A stretch of DNA of 64,000 bases from an uncultured Eubacteriales bacterium (GTDB lineage Bacteria; Bacillota; Clostridia; Lachnospirales; Lachnospiraceae). The translations under genes and the position numbers were made by a program. How positions within the stretch are numbered: the stretch's first letter is position 1; each line of letters starts with the position of its first letter. Below the pieces are notes generated by a model that had not been told where the DNA came from, did not search any database, and was given only the letters and a program-made list of their open reading frames with translations. Of this stretch, positions 16,728 through 24,767 are shown piece after piece. Location of the stretch: positions 1 through 64,000 of the forward strand of contig ONBN01000004.1 in NCBI GenBank assembly GCA_900316115.1, read 5' to 3'.

Positions 16728-17687
16728 ATGGAAAGTAAGACAACAAATAAAGGATTAAAATTTATAAACAATTATCGCCAGGTTATTATTCTTCTGGCAG
16801 AGATCATTATTTTCTCACTGATCAGCAGCAGATTCCTTTCTGTTGGCAACCTTACAAACGTATTGAAGCAGGTTTCCATTAATGCGATCCTGGCAGCAGG
16901 TGTAAGCTTTGCCATCATCCTTGGCGGTATTGATATTTCTATCGGATCTGTTGTTGGATTTACCGGTGCCATCGCAGCCGCCATGGTTGTCAGAGATGTT
17001 CCTCTGGTAGTTGTTATTCTGGCAACATTGGCCATCGGTGCTGTAGCAGGTTTGATCAATGGTGTGTTTATTGCATATTTTGATCTGCAGCCAATGATCG
17101 TAACACTTGCAACTCTGTCTGTATTCAGAGGTGCTACTCTGGTATTTACAAACGGTGCAACAGTGGCAATGTCAAAGGGCGCATGCGCTGCTTCCTTTAA
17201 ATTCCTTGGATCTGGTAAGATTTTCGGATTCCTGTATATGCCGGTTCTGATCATGGCACTTGTATTCATCATCGTATATTATGTTCAGAACAAAACCTCT
17301 TTCGGACGTCACATGTATGCAGTAGGTGGTAATGAGGATGCAGCTTATCTTTCAGGTCTGAATGTACGCAGGATCAAACTGATGTGTCATGTGATCTGTG
17401 GTATCCTTGCAGGTCTTGCAGGTGCAGTTATGTGTGCACGAGTTGGTTCCGCACAGCCTACAGCAGGTGAGAGTTATGAGATGGATGCGATCGCAGCCTG
17501 TGTTGTTGGTGGTACATCCCTGCGAGGTGGCGAAGGCCGTATCGCAATGACACTGGTTGGTGCCATTATCATCGGTATGATCAACAATATCCTGAATATT
17601 ATGAACGTATCCAGCTACTGGCAGACCATCGTAAAGGGCGTTGTTATCCTGGCAGCCGTACTTATGGACAGAAAGAGTAACAATTAA
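16728..17687 (+). CDS. RbsC-type sugar ABC permease (operon 2)
   Basis: The 319-residue CUT2 permease has about ten hydrophobic segments, the GGIDISIGSVVG motif near residue 64 and the conserved cytoplasmic loop GGNEDAAYLSGLNVRRIKL near 201-219. It builds the pore as a homodimer with the RbsA-type ATPase encoded just upstream. The next gene, the binding protein, is separated by 185 bases carrying a tandem hairpin repeat, unlike the tight spacing on the other side. Confidence 0.92.
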   Translation: MESKTTNKGLKFINNYRQVIILLAEIIIFSLISSRFLSVGNLTNVLKQVSINAILAAGVSFAIILGGIDISIGSVVGFTGAIAAAMVVRDVPLVVVILATLAIGAVAGLINGVFIAYFDLQPMIVTLATLSVFRGATLVFTNGATVAMSKGACAASFKFLGSGKIFGFLYMPVLIMALVFIIVYYVQNKTSFGRHMYAVGGNEDAAYLSGLNVRRIKLMCHVICGILAGLAGAVMCARVGSAQPTAGESYEMDAIAACVVGGTSLRGGEGRIAMTLVGAIIIGMINNILNIMNVSSYWQTIVKGVVILAAVLMDRKSNN

Positions 17688-17810
17688 GCAAAATTTACGG
17701 AGTAAATTTTGCGCTACTTCAATGGAGCAGAGCGGAATTGAAGGGACCCGAATCTTTACGAAGAAATTTTACGCTGCTTCAATGGAGCAGAGCAGAATTG
17801 AAGGGACTTA
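17688..17810 (+). repeat. Tandem 60-base repeat forming paired stem-loops
   Basis: A hairpin GCAAAATTTA/TAAATTTTGC (17688-17712) leads into two copies of a 60-base unit beginning at 17701 and 17761. The first about 46 bases differ at only a few positions. Each copy contains CTTCAAT and ATTGAAG (17717-17723/17737-17743 and 17777-17783/17797-17803) enclosing a loop with GGAGCAGAGC. It lies between permease and binding-protein genes, in the transcript. A short open frame through it is not a credible N-terminus for the binding protein. Confidence 0.65.
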
Positions 17811-17872
17811 TAAAATCGTACTTATGCAGCAGAAGCTGTATAAAATATATAATGTCATGGGAGGACAAAAAA

Positions 17873-18793
17873 ATGAAAAAACTTATCGCAGGAGCATTAA
17901 CCGCAGCAATGGTACTTGGAACAGTGACACCGGTGGCAGTCTTTGCTGACGAGAAACAGGATCTTACACTTGGCCTTATGTTATCTGATAACACAAACCA
18001 GTTCTTCTCCACTCTTGAAGATGCTTTCAAGAAAGCTGCTGAAGATGCAGGATATGAGGTTATCTCCCTTTCTTCCGGAAATGACGCTGCAAAAGACGTT
18101 ACAAACATGGAAGACCTGCTGACACAGAATCCGGATGTTATTGTTTACAACCCGGTTGATTCCGATGCCGCAGGTGATGCTGTTGCAATGGCAAATGATG
18201 CAGGTATCCCGGTTGTTACAGTTGACCGTGCTGCAAACAGTGGTGATGTTGTTTGCCATATCGCATCTGATAACGTATACGGCGGCGAGATCGCAGCTCA
18301 GTACATCGTAGATCAGCTTCCAGACGGCGGAGAAGTTGTTGAGATCCAGGGTCAGGCTGGCGCAAGTGCTACCAATGAGCGTGGAGAAGGCTTCCACAAT
18401 ATTATGGATGATAATGACAAATTTGAAGTTGTAGTTTCCCAGACAGGTAACTGGTCTTCTTCCGAAGCTATGAGTGTTATGGAAAATGCTCTGACAGCTA
18501 ACCCGGATATCAAGGCTGTATTCTGCCACAATGACCAGATGGCATTAGGCGCTATCGAAGCTTGCCAGCAGGCAGACAGAGATGACATCGTTATCGTTGG
18601 ATTTGATGCAGATGCTGATAACCTTGATGCAATCAAAGCTGGTACACAGGCTGCAACAGTTCGTCAGCTTCCGGCTCTTATGGGTGAGACAGCTGTAGAA
18701 GTTTGCGGAAAGATCGCAGCAGGTGAGGATGTTGAAGCTTCCATCGGTACAGAGGTTGAGCTTGTAACTGCTGACAATGTTGACGCAGAGTAA
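17873..18793 (+). CDS. Sugar ABC transporter binding protein, ribose type (operon 2)
   Basis: The 306-residue protein is a type I periplasmic-binding fold: LTLGLMLSDNTNQFFSTL after the signal peptide, VVTVDRAANSGDVVCHIASDN in the middle, VFCHNDQMALGAIEA and VIVGFDADADNLDAI later. These are the usual contacts of CUT2 sugar-binding proteins. The signal peptide ends VAVFADEK with no lipobox cysteine. The ATG at 17873 follows GGGAGG (17859-17864); an upstream extension would translate the tandem repeat. A strong hairpin after the stop probably raises its relative level. Confidence 0.9.
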   Translation: MKKLIAGALTAAMVLGTVTPVAVFADEKQDLTLGLMLSDNTNQFFSTLEDAFKKAAEDAGYEVISLSSGNDAAKDVTNMEDLLTQNPDVIVYNPVDSDAAGDAVAMANDAGIPVVTVDRAANSGDVVCHIASDNVYGGEIAAQYIVDQLPDGGEVVEIQGQAGASATNERGEGFHNIMDDNDKFEVVVSQTGNWSSSEAMSVMENALTANPDIKAVFCHNDQMALGAIEACQQADRDDIVIVGFDADADNLDAIKAGTQAATVRQLPALMGETAVEVCGKIAAGEDVEASIGTEVELVTADNVDAE

Positions 18794-18811
18794 GTGATTT
18801 TATGAAACAGG

Positions 18812-18838
18812 CACCGGGGATACATCCCCGGTGTTTTA
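18812..18838 (+). terminator. Stem-loop after the operon 2 binding protein
   Basis: CACCGGGGA (18812-18820) pairs perfectly with TCCCCGGTG (18825-18833), followed by TTTTA. It is a good partial terminator or 3' stabiliser. Genes downstream on the same strand still look like part of the pathway. Confidence 0.7.
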
Positions 18839-18859
18839 TAAAAACGTGGGAGAATATTT

Positions 18860-19729
18860 ATGGGTAAATCATACAGAGAAGAGCTTGTGGGTGTATTTGG
18901 GTGTCCTATTGACGAGAACCCGACAGTAGTAGTGGCAGAGGCAGCATTTAAGGATTTGGGGATCCCTTACCGTTACCTTACCATTCTGGTAAAGCCGGAG
19001 GATCTGGAAAATGCAATGAAAGCACTGCCAGCATTAAATATGAAAGGTATCCATCTTACTATTCCACATAAAGTGGAGGTATTAAAATATCTGGATCATG
19101 TGGCTGAAGATGCAGCTATTATGGGGGCTGTTAATACCGTATGGGTAAAAGATGGTGAATTATATGGCGAGAACACAGACGGCAAGGGCTTTATCAAATC
19201 CCTTCAGGACGAGAATGTAGTGATGAAGGGCAAGAAAGTTATGATGCTGGGAGCTGGCGGAGCCGGCCGTGCTATCGCAGTAGAGCTTGCAAATGCAGGA
19301 GCAGATACCATCCTGATTGCCAACCGTCCGGGTTCAGGCAGAGGCGAGGAATTGGTGAAGCTTGTAAATGAGAAAACATCTGCAAAGGCAGAATACATCT
19401 GCTGGGATCATACTCTGGATGTTCCGGAAGATGTGGATATCCTTGTAAATGTTACAAATATCGGTCTGTACCCGGATGTAGATCAGGAGCCGGATATTAA
19501 TTATGCCACTGTAAAGCCTGAGATGGTAGTGTGTGACGTTATTCCGAACCATCCTCATACAATGTTCCTGAAAGAGGCTGAGAAGAATGGGGCAAAGACC
19601 ATTGACGGACTTGGCATGCTGGTTAATCAGGCTGTGATCAGTTTCAAATTCTGGTCTGGCCGTGACTGCAATGCAAAGGTTATGAAAGAGGCACTGGCAA
19701 AAGAATACGGAGTAGAATTAGAGGATTGA
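18860..19729 (+). CDS. Shikimate dehydrogenase-like oxidoreductase (AroE family)
   Basis: The 289-residue protein has the AroE layout: catalytic Lys71 in TIPHK, Asp107 in NTDG and the dinucleotide motif GAGGAGRAIA (131-140). The shikimate-binding Ser-x-Ser region near the N-terminus is replaced by FGCPIDENPT (13-22). This suggests a different polyol or cyclitol substrate, as in quinate- or SDH-like clades. It lies between an importer and sugar-type enzymes rather than with aromatic biosynthesis genes, so a catabolic dehydrogenase role is likely. RBS GGGAG precedes the ATG at 18860. Confidence 0.83.
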   Translation: MGKSYREELVGVFGCPIDENPTVVVAEAAFKDLGIPYRYLTILVKPEDLENAMKALPALNMKGIHLTIPHKVEVLKYLDHVAEDAAIMGAVNTVWVKDGELYGENTDGKGFIKSLQDENVVMKGKKVMMLGAGGAGRAIAVELANAGADTILIANRPGSGRGEELVKLVNEKTSAKAEYICWDHTLDVPEDVDILVNVTNIGLYPDVDQEPDINYATVKPEMVVCDVIPNHPHTMFLKEAEKNGAKTIDGLGMLVNQAVISFKFWSGRDCNAKVMKEALAKEYGVELED

Positions 19730-19730
19730 T

Positions 19731-20231
19731 ATGGGAAAACTGAGTAATAAAGAAAAATATGATATTCTCTGCAAACAGGAAGAAGAACTTCGGTTTGATC
19801 ATTTTGATAATGAAGATGCATGGAAGCTTGGAAAGATTCTTATAAAAAAAGCAAAAGAGGATAAGCTTCCTATCGCAATTGATATCCAGATCAATGGATA
19901 TCAGGTTTTCCGGTATGGGTTTGCAGGTACCAATGGATTTAATGAGATCTGGCTTCAGAGAAAGATCAATTCTGTAAACATGATCCACAGAAGTACTCTG
20001 CGTATCCATTATATGAAGTCTGTAGGACAGGATGATCTGTTTGTTGACGGACACCTGGATCCGGATGAGTACAGTATGATGGGCGGTGGATTCCCGATTT
20101 ATGTAAATGGGGTTGGCGTTGTAGGTGTACTTTCTGTATCTGGCCTGGAGCATCATGAAGACCATAATACAGCAGTATATGGACTTTGTAAATTCCTGGG
20201 CAAAGAGGTTGAGTTGATCCACGCAGATTAA
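19731..20231 (+). CDS. UPF0303 / heme-degrading-domain (GlcG-HbpS superfamily) protein
   Basis: The 166-residue protein fits UPF0303 (DUF336 superfamily): an N-terminal helical part ending DIQINGYQVFRYGFAGTNGFNEIWLQRKINSV and a C-terminal GGGFPIYVNGVGVVGVLSVSGLEHHEDH. Members are small dimeric proteins, some of which bind heme or cobalamin, but many sit in sugar or diol operons without a known reaction. It starts one base after the preceding stop, so it is translationally coupled to the AroE-like enzyme, which hints at a shared step. Confidence 0.75.
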   Translation: MGKLSNKEKYDILCKQEEELRFDHFDNEDAWKLGKILIKKAKEDKLPIAIDIQINGYQVFRYGFAGTNGFNEIWLQRKINSVNMIHRSTLRIHYMKSVGQDDLFVDGHLDPDEYSMMGGGFPIYVNGVGVVGVLSVSGLEHHEDHNTAVYGLCKFLGKEVELIHAD

Positions 20232-20237
20232 TACTAA

Positions 20238-20293
20238 GAAGATGCTGCCGGGGGAAAAAGCATAAAGAGCTTTGCCAACAGCATTTTTTTAAT
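20238..20293 (+). other. Weak terminator-like hairpin inside operon 2
   Basis: GATGCTG near 20240 pairs with CAGCAT near 20279, with a nested AAAGC/GCTTT, followed by seven T residues. It may be a partial terminator before the isomerase gene. Confidence 0.4.
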
Positions 20294-20320
20294 AAAGATG
20301 ACAAAGGAGAAGGTGTAAAC

Positions 20321-20866
20321 ATGGGTGACAAAGTATATCTTGGAAATGACACAGCAGGTTATTATCTGAAATCAAAATGTATCGAATATCTGGAAGGAAA
20401 AGGAATTCCGTATGTAGATTGCGGATCTGATGATAATCCGGACATTGAGGCAACTCGTTATCCGTTCTTTGCAGCAAAGGTTGCGAATGCAGTTCGCTCC
20501 GGTGAGGCAAGATGCGGTGTGCTAATCTGCGGAACCGGTATCGGTATCAGCATGGCAGCAAACAAATTCAAAGGTATCCGTGCAGGTCTTTGCAGTACGC
20601 AGTATCAGGCTGAGATGACCAGACGCCATAACAATGCAAATATCCTTTGCATGGGTGGCAAGACTATTGGTGAGTGGGAAGCTATTGAGATGCTTGAGAT
20701 CTTCCTGAATACTCCTTATGATGGTGGTTTCCATGACGGATCCCTGGATCTGATCAAAGACATTGAAAACCTTACCATGAATGACGAAGTATGGAATGAG
20801 GAGCCAAGAAAGATTTCCACAGGTCCTTTAGCGGATGCAGAAATCTTTGACAGAAGCAAGGGTTGA
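20321..20866 (+). CDS. RpiB/LacA/LacB-family sugar-phosphate isomerase
   Basis: The 181-residue protein carries the RpiB core: GVLICGTGIGISMAANK (about 66-82) with the proposed catalytic Cys70 and Thr72, and HNNANILCMGGKTIG (about 103-117). The usual DHAG near the N-terminus is DTAG (10-13), so the phosphate/ring-opening His is Thr here. About 30 extra residues extend the C-terminus. The family interconverts aldose and ketose phosphates (ribose, allose, galactose and tetrose phosphates). The replaced residue and the operon suggest an unusual substrate. No sugar kinase is encoded in operon 2. Confidence 0.83.
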   Translation: MGDKVYLGNDTAGYYLKSKCIEYLEGKGIPYVDCGSDDNPDIEATRYPFFAAKVANAVRSGEARCGVLICGTGIGISMAANKFKGIRAGLCSTQYQAEMTRRHNNANILCMGGKTIGEWEAIEMLEIFLNTPYDGGFHDGSLDLIKDIENLTMNDEVWNEEPRKISTGPLADAEIFDRSKG

Positions 20867-20886
20867 TGATATAGTTATTGATCGGT

Positions 20887-20920
20887 AAAGGGCATGCCAA
20901 GTACATTGGATGCCCTTTTC
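20887..20920 (+). terminator. Terminator between the isomerase and LacI genes
   Basis: AAAGGGCAT (20887-20895) pairs with ATGCCCTTT (20910-20918), with CCAA/TTGG extending the stem, followed by a short T-run. Confidence 0.7.
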
Positions 20921-20957
20921 ATAAAACTAGAAATGATCTGGAGTGAAGATATAAAAT

Positions 20958-21938
20958 ATGTCAACATTAAAAGACGTAGCTGAGATCGCCGGGGTTTCCG
21001 TAAGCACCGTATCTTATGTTATGAGCGGCAAGAAAACAGTCCGTCCGGACACATTGAAAAGGATACAGGATGCTATCAAGCAGGTTGATTACTGTCCGAA
21101 CCTACTGGCCAGCGGTTTAAAAACAAATTTATCAAAAACCATAGGGGTTGTGATGTGGGATATGCAGAACAATTATTCCATTGAAGTACTTCAGGTAATG
21201 GAAGATATGATCTGTAAATATGGTTATTGTATGATCGTATGTGATTCCGATCAGAGCCCTGAAAAGGAAAAACAGAATCTGCGAAGATTGCTGGCGCGGA
21301 ATATTGACGGTCTGATCCTGATGGGCAGTGGAAATAACGTACTGTCCAGCTATCGGAAAGCACATGTGCCTATCGTCTGTATTGACCGTGTGGCAGATGA
21401 AGCATTCCTTACCGTGCAGTCGGACAGCATTGCAGGTGGTCAGATTGGGACAGAATATCTTCTTTCCAAAGGACGTAGAAAGATTTTGTTTTTAGGCTAT
21501 GACCTGGATTTTGATTTCTCAAGGAAAAGGCTTCTGGGCTACAGGCAGGCGATGGAACGTGCAGGACTGTCCGATGAGATTCATTATGAGATCCTGCCAG
21601 AGCGCTCTGTAAAATGTGCAATGAACAGGATGGAGAAGCTTTTACAGGACGGATTTGATTATGATGCAGTTTTTGGCTGTGTGGATTATTTTGCCATTGG
21701 TGCATTAAATGCGCTGATCCGACACGGATATCAGGTGCCGGAGCAGGTGTCGGTTCTTGGATTTGATGGTAGCGATATGGGAAAGCTTTCCGTGAAAGAA
21801 CTGACTGCAGTTGCCCAGCCGAAACAGGCACTTGGCAAAGCAGTTGTTGAGTATCTGATGAGGCTGATCCGCAAGGAAAAGGTGCAGGAAAAATGCGTCC
21901 TTATGGAGCCATATATTATTGAAAGGGAAACCTGCTGA
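20958..21938 (+). CDS. LacI-family transcriptional regulator (operon 2)
   Basis: The 326-residue protein has an N-terminal helix-turn-helix TLKDVAEIAGVSVSTVSYVMSGK (residues 3-25), hinge PNLLASGLKT, and an effector domain with GVVMWDMQNNYSIE (about 64-77) and PEQVSVLGFDGSDMG (about 260-274). It closes the operon 2 block and most likely binds the TCAAACGATTGA sites at 13948 and 13995, repressing the consensus promoter until the pathway sugar or an intermediate binds. No copy of that operator was seen in its own upstream region. Confidence 0.88.
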   Translation: MSTLKDVAEIAGVSVSTVSYVMSGKKTVRPDTLKRIQDAIKQVDYCPNLLASGLKTNLSKTIGVVMWDMQNNYSIEVLQVMEDMICKYGYCMIVCDSDQSPEKEKQNLRRLLARNIDGLILMGSGNNVLSSYRKAHVPIVCIDRVADEAFLTVQSDSIAGGQIGTEYLLSKGRRKILFLGYDLDFDFSRKRLLGYRQAMERAGLSDEIHYEILPERSVKCAMNRMEKLLQDGFDYDAVFGCVDYFAIGALNALIRHGYQVPEQVSVLGFDGSDMGKLSVKELTAVAQPKQALGKAVVEYLMRLIRKEKVQEKCVLMEPYIIERETC

Positions 21939-22018
21939 ATATAGTTTGTAAAAATCATAAAAAAATTCTCATGTTTCAACTTTTTTTAGTGTAATATGAT
22001 GAAATACACGAAAAAGCA

Positions 22019-22047
22019 TTGACAATTGAATTATTTGGGACTAAAAC
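22019..22047 (+). promoter_or_regulatory. Promoter of cstA
   Basis: TTGACA at 22019-22024 and TAAAAC at 22042-22047 at 17-base spacing, about 60 bases before the start codon. Confidence 0.55.
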
Positions 22048-22106
22048 AATGGTAATTTTTACATCAAATGTATCTTACTTGTAAGGTACAGAGGGGAGAA
22101 AGACAG

Positions 22107-23807
22107 ATGAATACATTAGTTATTGTTTTAGTTGCTGCAGTTTTATTAGTTGCTGCCTATGTTTTGTATGGCCGCTGGCTTGCCAACAAGTGGGGCATTG
22201 ACCCGAAAGCAAAAACGCCAGCGTGTAAATTTGAAGATGGACAGGATTATGTCCCAACAGATGGATGGACGGTTTTCAGCCATCAGTTTTCTTCTATTGC
22301 AGGCGCCGGCCCTGTGACCGGAGCAATCCAGGCCGCAGTATTTGGCTGGGTTCCGGTGCTTTTGTGGGTGCTGATCGGAGGTATTTTCTTCGGTGCAGTT
22401 ACTGACTTCGGCGCATTATATGCAAGTGTGAAGAATGACGGTAAGTCCATGGGACTTCTGATTGAAAAATATATCGGAAAGCTGGGAAGAAAGCTGTTTC
22501 TGCTTTTCTGCTGGCTTTTCACCTTACTTGTAATTGCTGCTTTTGCAGATATGGTTGCAGGTACTTTTAATGCTTATGTTGTTACGGATGGGGTTGCATC
22601 CCTTTCCGATGCAGCCAGGACAAATGGTGCAGCCGGAACGATTTCTCTTTTGTTTATCGGATTTGCAATGATCTTCGGCCTGATTCAGAAAAAAATGCAT
22701 TTCCATGGCTGGAAGGAAACTGTAACAGGACTTATCTGTACAGTTGCTGCTCTTGCTATTGGTATGATGCTTCCTATAACAGCAGGGAAAGATACATGGA
22801 CCTATATCACATTTGTGTATATTTTCTTTGCAGCTGTATTACCAATGTGGCTGTTAAAGCAGCCTCGTGATGCAATGACCACGTATATGTTTATCGGTAT
22901 GATCGCAGGAACTTCCTTGGGACTTCTGGTAGCACATCCGTCTATGAACCTTCCGGCATTTACCGGATTTCATAATGATACCCTGGGAGATATGTTCCCG
23001 ATCCTGTTTGTAACAGTTGCCTGTGGCGCTGTTTCTGGATTCCACAGTCTGGTTTCTTCAGGCACATCATCAAAGACAGTCGCCAATGAAAAGGATATGC
23101 TGAAGGTTGGATATGGTGCGATGGTACTGGAAAGTCTGCTGGCAGTTCTGGCCCTTTGTGTAGCCGGTGCAGCAGCTGCTGCAGATGGTACTCCGGCAGC
23201 AGGTACACCGTTCCAGATCTTTTCCAGCGGAGTAGCTGGCTTCTTTGAAATGTTTGGTGTTCCGGTTTACGTGGCACAGTGCTTTATGACTATGTGTGTA
23301 TCAGCGTTGGCACTTACAAGCCTTGATGCAGTTGCGCGTATTGGACGTATGAGTTTCCAGGAACTTTTCAGTACAGATGATATGGAGCATGCAGAAGGGT
23401 GGAGAAAGCTTTTCTGTAATAAATATTTCTCAACGATCCTTACACTGGCAGCTGCCTTTGTACTGACAAGGATCGGATATGCAAATATCTGGCCTTTGTT
23501 TGGTTCTGCGAACCAGCTTTTATCAGCACTGGTGCTTGTTACATTGTGTGTATTTATGAAGGTTACAGGAAGAAGCAACAAGATGCTGTTCCCGCCACTG
23601 ATCGTTATGCTTCTGGTAACAGGAACTGCACTGATAGAGCGTACTATCGGCCTGGTGAAAGCAATTGCGGCAGGTTCTGCTACCTTCCTGGTAGAAGGAC
23701 TTCAGCTGATCATTGCCATACTGCTGATCATCCTTGGACTTACGATTGTGGTCAATTCCCTGAGAGCATACTTTGCTTCCAGGAAAAATTCAGAAAAAGC
23801 AGCATAA
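22107..23807 (+). CDS. cstA: Carbon starvation protein CstA (peptide/pyruvate transporter)
   Basis: The 566-residue polytopic protein has the CstA start (VLYGRWLANKWGIDPKAKTPA) and the family motif HQFSSIAGAGPVTGAIQAAVFGWVPVLLW (about residues 58-86). GFHSLVSSGTSSKTVANE and ALTSLDAVARIGRM are also present. CstA proteins import pyruvate or peptides under carbon limitation and usually have about 15 or more helices. The ATG at 22107 follows GAGGGGAG; an earlier ATG at 22068 has no ribosome site. It has its own promoter and terminator, so it is a separate unit though next to a sugar operon. Confidence 0.92.
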   Translation: MNTLVIVLVAAVLLVAAYVLYGRWLANKWGIDPKAKTPACKFEDGQDYVPTDGWTVFSHQFSSIAGAGPVTGAIQAAVFGWVPVLLWVLIGGIFFGAVTDFGALYASVKNDGKSMGLLIEKYIGKLGRKLFLLFCWLFTLLVIAAFADMVAGTFNAYVVTDGVASLSDAARTNGAAGTISLLFIGFAMIFGLIQKKMHFHGWKETVTGLICTVAALAIGMMLPITAGKDTWTYITFVYIFFAAVLPMWLLKQPRDAMTTYMFIGMIAGTSLGLLVAHPSMNLPAFTGFHNDTLGDMFPILFVTVACGAVSGFHSLVSSGTSSKTVANEKDMLKVGYGAMVLESLLAVLALCVAGAAAAADGTPAAGTPFQIFSSGVAGFFEMFGVPVYVAQCFMTMCVSALALTSLDAVARIGRMSFQELFSTDDMEHAEGWRKLFCNKYFSTILTLAAAFVLTRIGYANIWPLFGSANQLLSALVLVTLCVFMKVTGRSNKMLFPPLIVMLLVTGTALIERTIGLVKAIAAGSATFLVEGLQLIIAILLIILGLTIVVNSLRAYFASRKNSEKAA

Positions 23808-23826
23808 TCAATTATGTATAACAAAT

Positions 23827-23855
23827 CCCCGGGTCTGTACTGGCTCGGGGCTTTA
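23827..23855 (+). terminator. Terminator of cstA
   Basis: CCCCG (23827-23831) and CGGGG (23846-23850) flank an imperfectly paired loop and are followed by CTTTA, 20 bases after the stop. The stem is short but GC-rich. Confidence 0.5.
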
Positions 23856-23894
23856 TATGTGTTAAGGGGAGATGCGGGTCTGGGGATTTATACG

Positions 23895-23924
23895 TTGACA
23901 GTTTCCAAAAAACTGGAGTATACT
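23895..23924 (+). promoter_or_regulatory. Promoter of the ECF transporter S gene
   Basis: TTGACA at 23895-23900 and TATACT at 23919-23924 with 18-base spacing. The leader is only about 90 bases. It shows no conserved folding that I recognise as a vitamin or methionine riboswitch. Confidence 0.65.
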
Positions 23925-24019
23925 AACACTGTCTTTACAACAAAAGACAAAAGTAGCTGTTTAGTGAATCTTTACAGTTACACACAAAATACTTTTTTAC
24001 ATTCCAGGAGGGCGGAGTT

Positions 24020-24571
24020 ATGAAGAAAAATAACAGTATCCAGACAGTTGTAGCTGTTGGTATCGGTGCAGCACTGTTCTTTGTGCTGGGACGTTTTGTT
24101 GCGATCCCAAGTCCGGTGCCTAACACAAATATCAGCCTGCAGTATGCAGTACTTGCATTACTTGCTGCTATGTACGGACCATTTGCAGGTGGACTGATCG
24201 GATTTATCGGACATACACTGATCGATTTATCCTGGGGCGGCAGCCCATGGTGGAGCTGGGTAATCGCATCCACATTTGTTGGTATTGTGGTTGGTCTTTT
24301 TGCCAAGAAGCTGGATATCCAGGAAGGTGATTTTGGTAAAGGCAAGATCGCTACATTTGCAATCTCTAATATTGTTGCACATCTGGCAGCATGGATCGTA
24401 GTAGCACCGGTTCTTGATATCCTTATCTATGCAGAGCCTGCGAACAAGGTTTTCGCACAGGGAGCATTTGCTGCTGTATCCAATATCCTGACAGCTGTGA
24501 TCGTAGGTATCCTGCTGGTGATAGCATATACCAAGACCATTGCAAAGAAAGGATCCCTGGATCAGGAGTAA
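24020..24571 (+). CDS. ECF transporter S component, UPF0397 type
   Basis: The 183-residue membrane protein has five or six helices and the UPF0397 pattern VVAVGIGAALFFVLGRFV, PVPNTNISLQYAVLALLAAMYGP, GLIGFIGHTLIDL and GSPWWSWVIASTFVGIVVGLFAKK. S components bind a micronutrient or other small molecule and join a shared or dedicated ATPase/T module. Here the A-A' fusion and T component lie 1.6 kb downstream, past an unrelated gene. The substrate cannot be told from sequence. Start ATG follows AGGAGGG. Confidence 0.85.
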   Translation: MKKNNSIQTVVAVGIGAALFFVLGRFVAIPSPVPNTNISLQYAVLALLAAMYGPFAGGLIGFIGHTLIDLSWGGSPWWSWVIASTFVGIVVGLFAKKLDIQEGDFGKGKIATFAISNIVAHLAAWIVVAPVLDILIYAEPANKVFAQGAFAAVSNILTAVIVGILLVIAYTKTIAKKGSLDQE

Positions 24572-24630
24572 TCTGTCAGAGGTCTTAGTAAAGATTCAGC
24601 ACAGAAATTTCAGGAAGATTCCAAGAAGAA

Positions 24631-24671
24631 AGCTTTTCCATATTCTTTAGGGGTGTGGAAGAGCTTTTTTT
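24631..24671 (+). terminator. Terminator after the S component gene
   Basis: AGCTTTTCCATA (24631-24642) pairs with TGTGGAAGAGCT (24654-24665), allowing G-U pairs, followed by seven T residues. It would separate the S gene from the rest of the ECF genes. Confidence 0.7.
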
Positions 24672-24767
24672 ATGTTATAATCAAAAACGATCTATACTAT
24701 ATGGATTATAAGGAGGAGCATAAGAGTAGGATTGTACTGAAATGAATGGGGTAATGGAGATGAGACT

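Noticed and set aside
17701..17820. Tandem repeat as a CRISPR array
   Set aside because: There are only two units, with no distinct spacers, and no cas genes are in the window.
23925..24019. Riboswitch upstream of the ECF S component
   Set aside because: The leader is about 90 bases without the conserved pairing of the thiamine, cobalamin, riboflavin or SAM classes that I can recognise.
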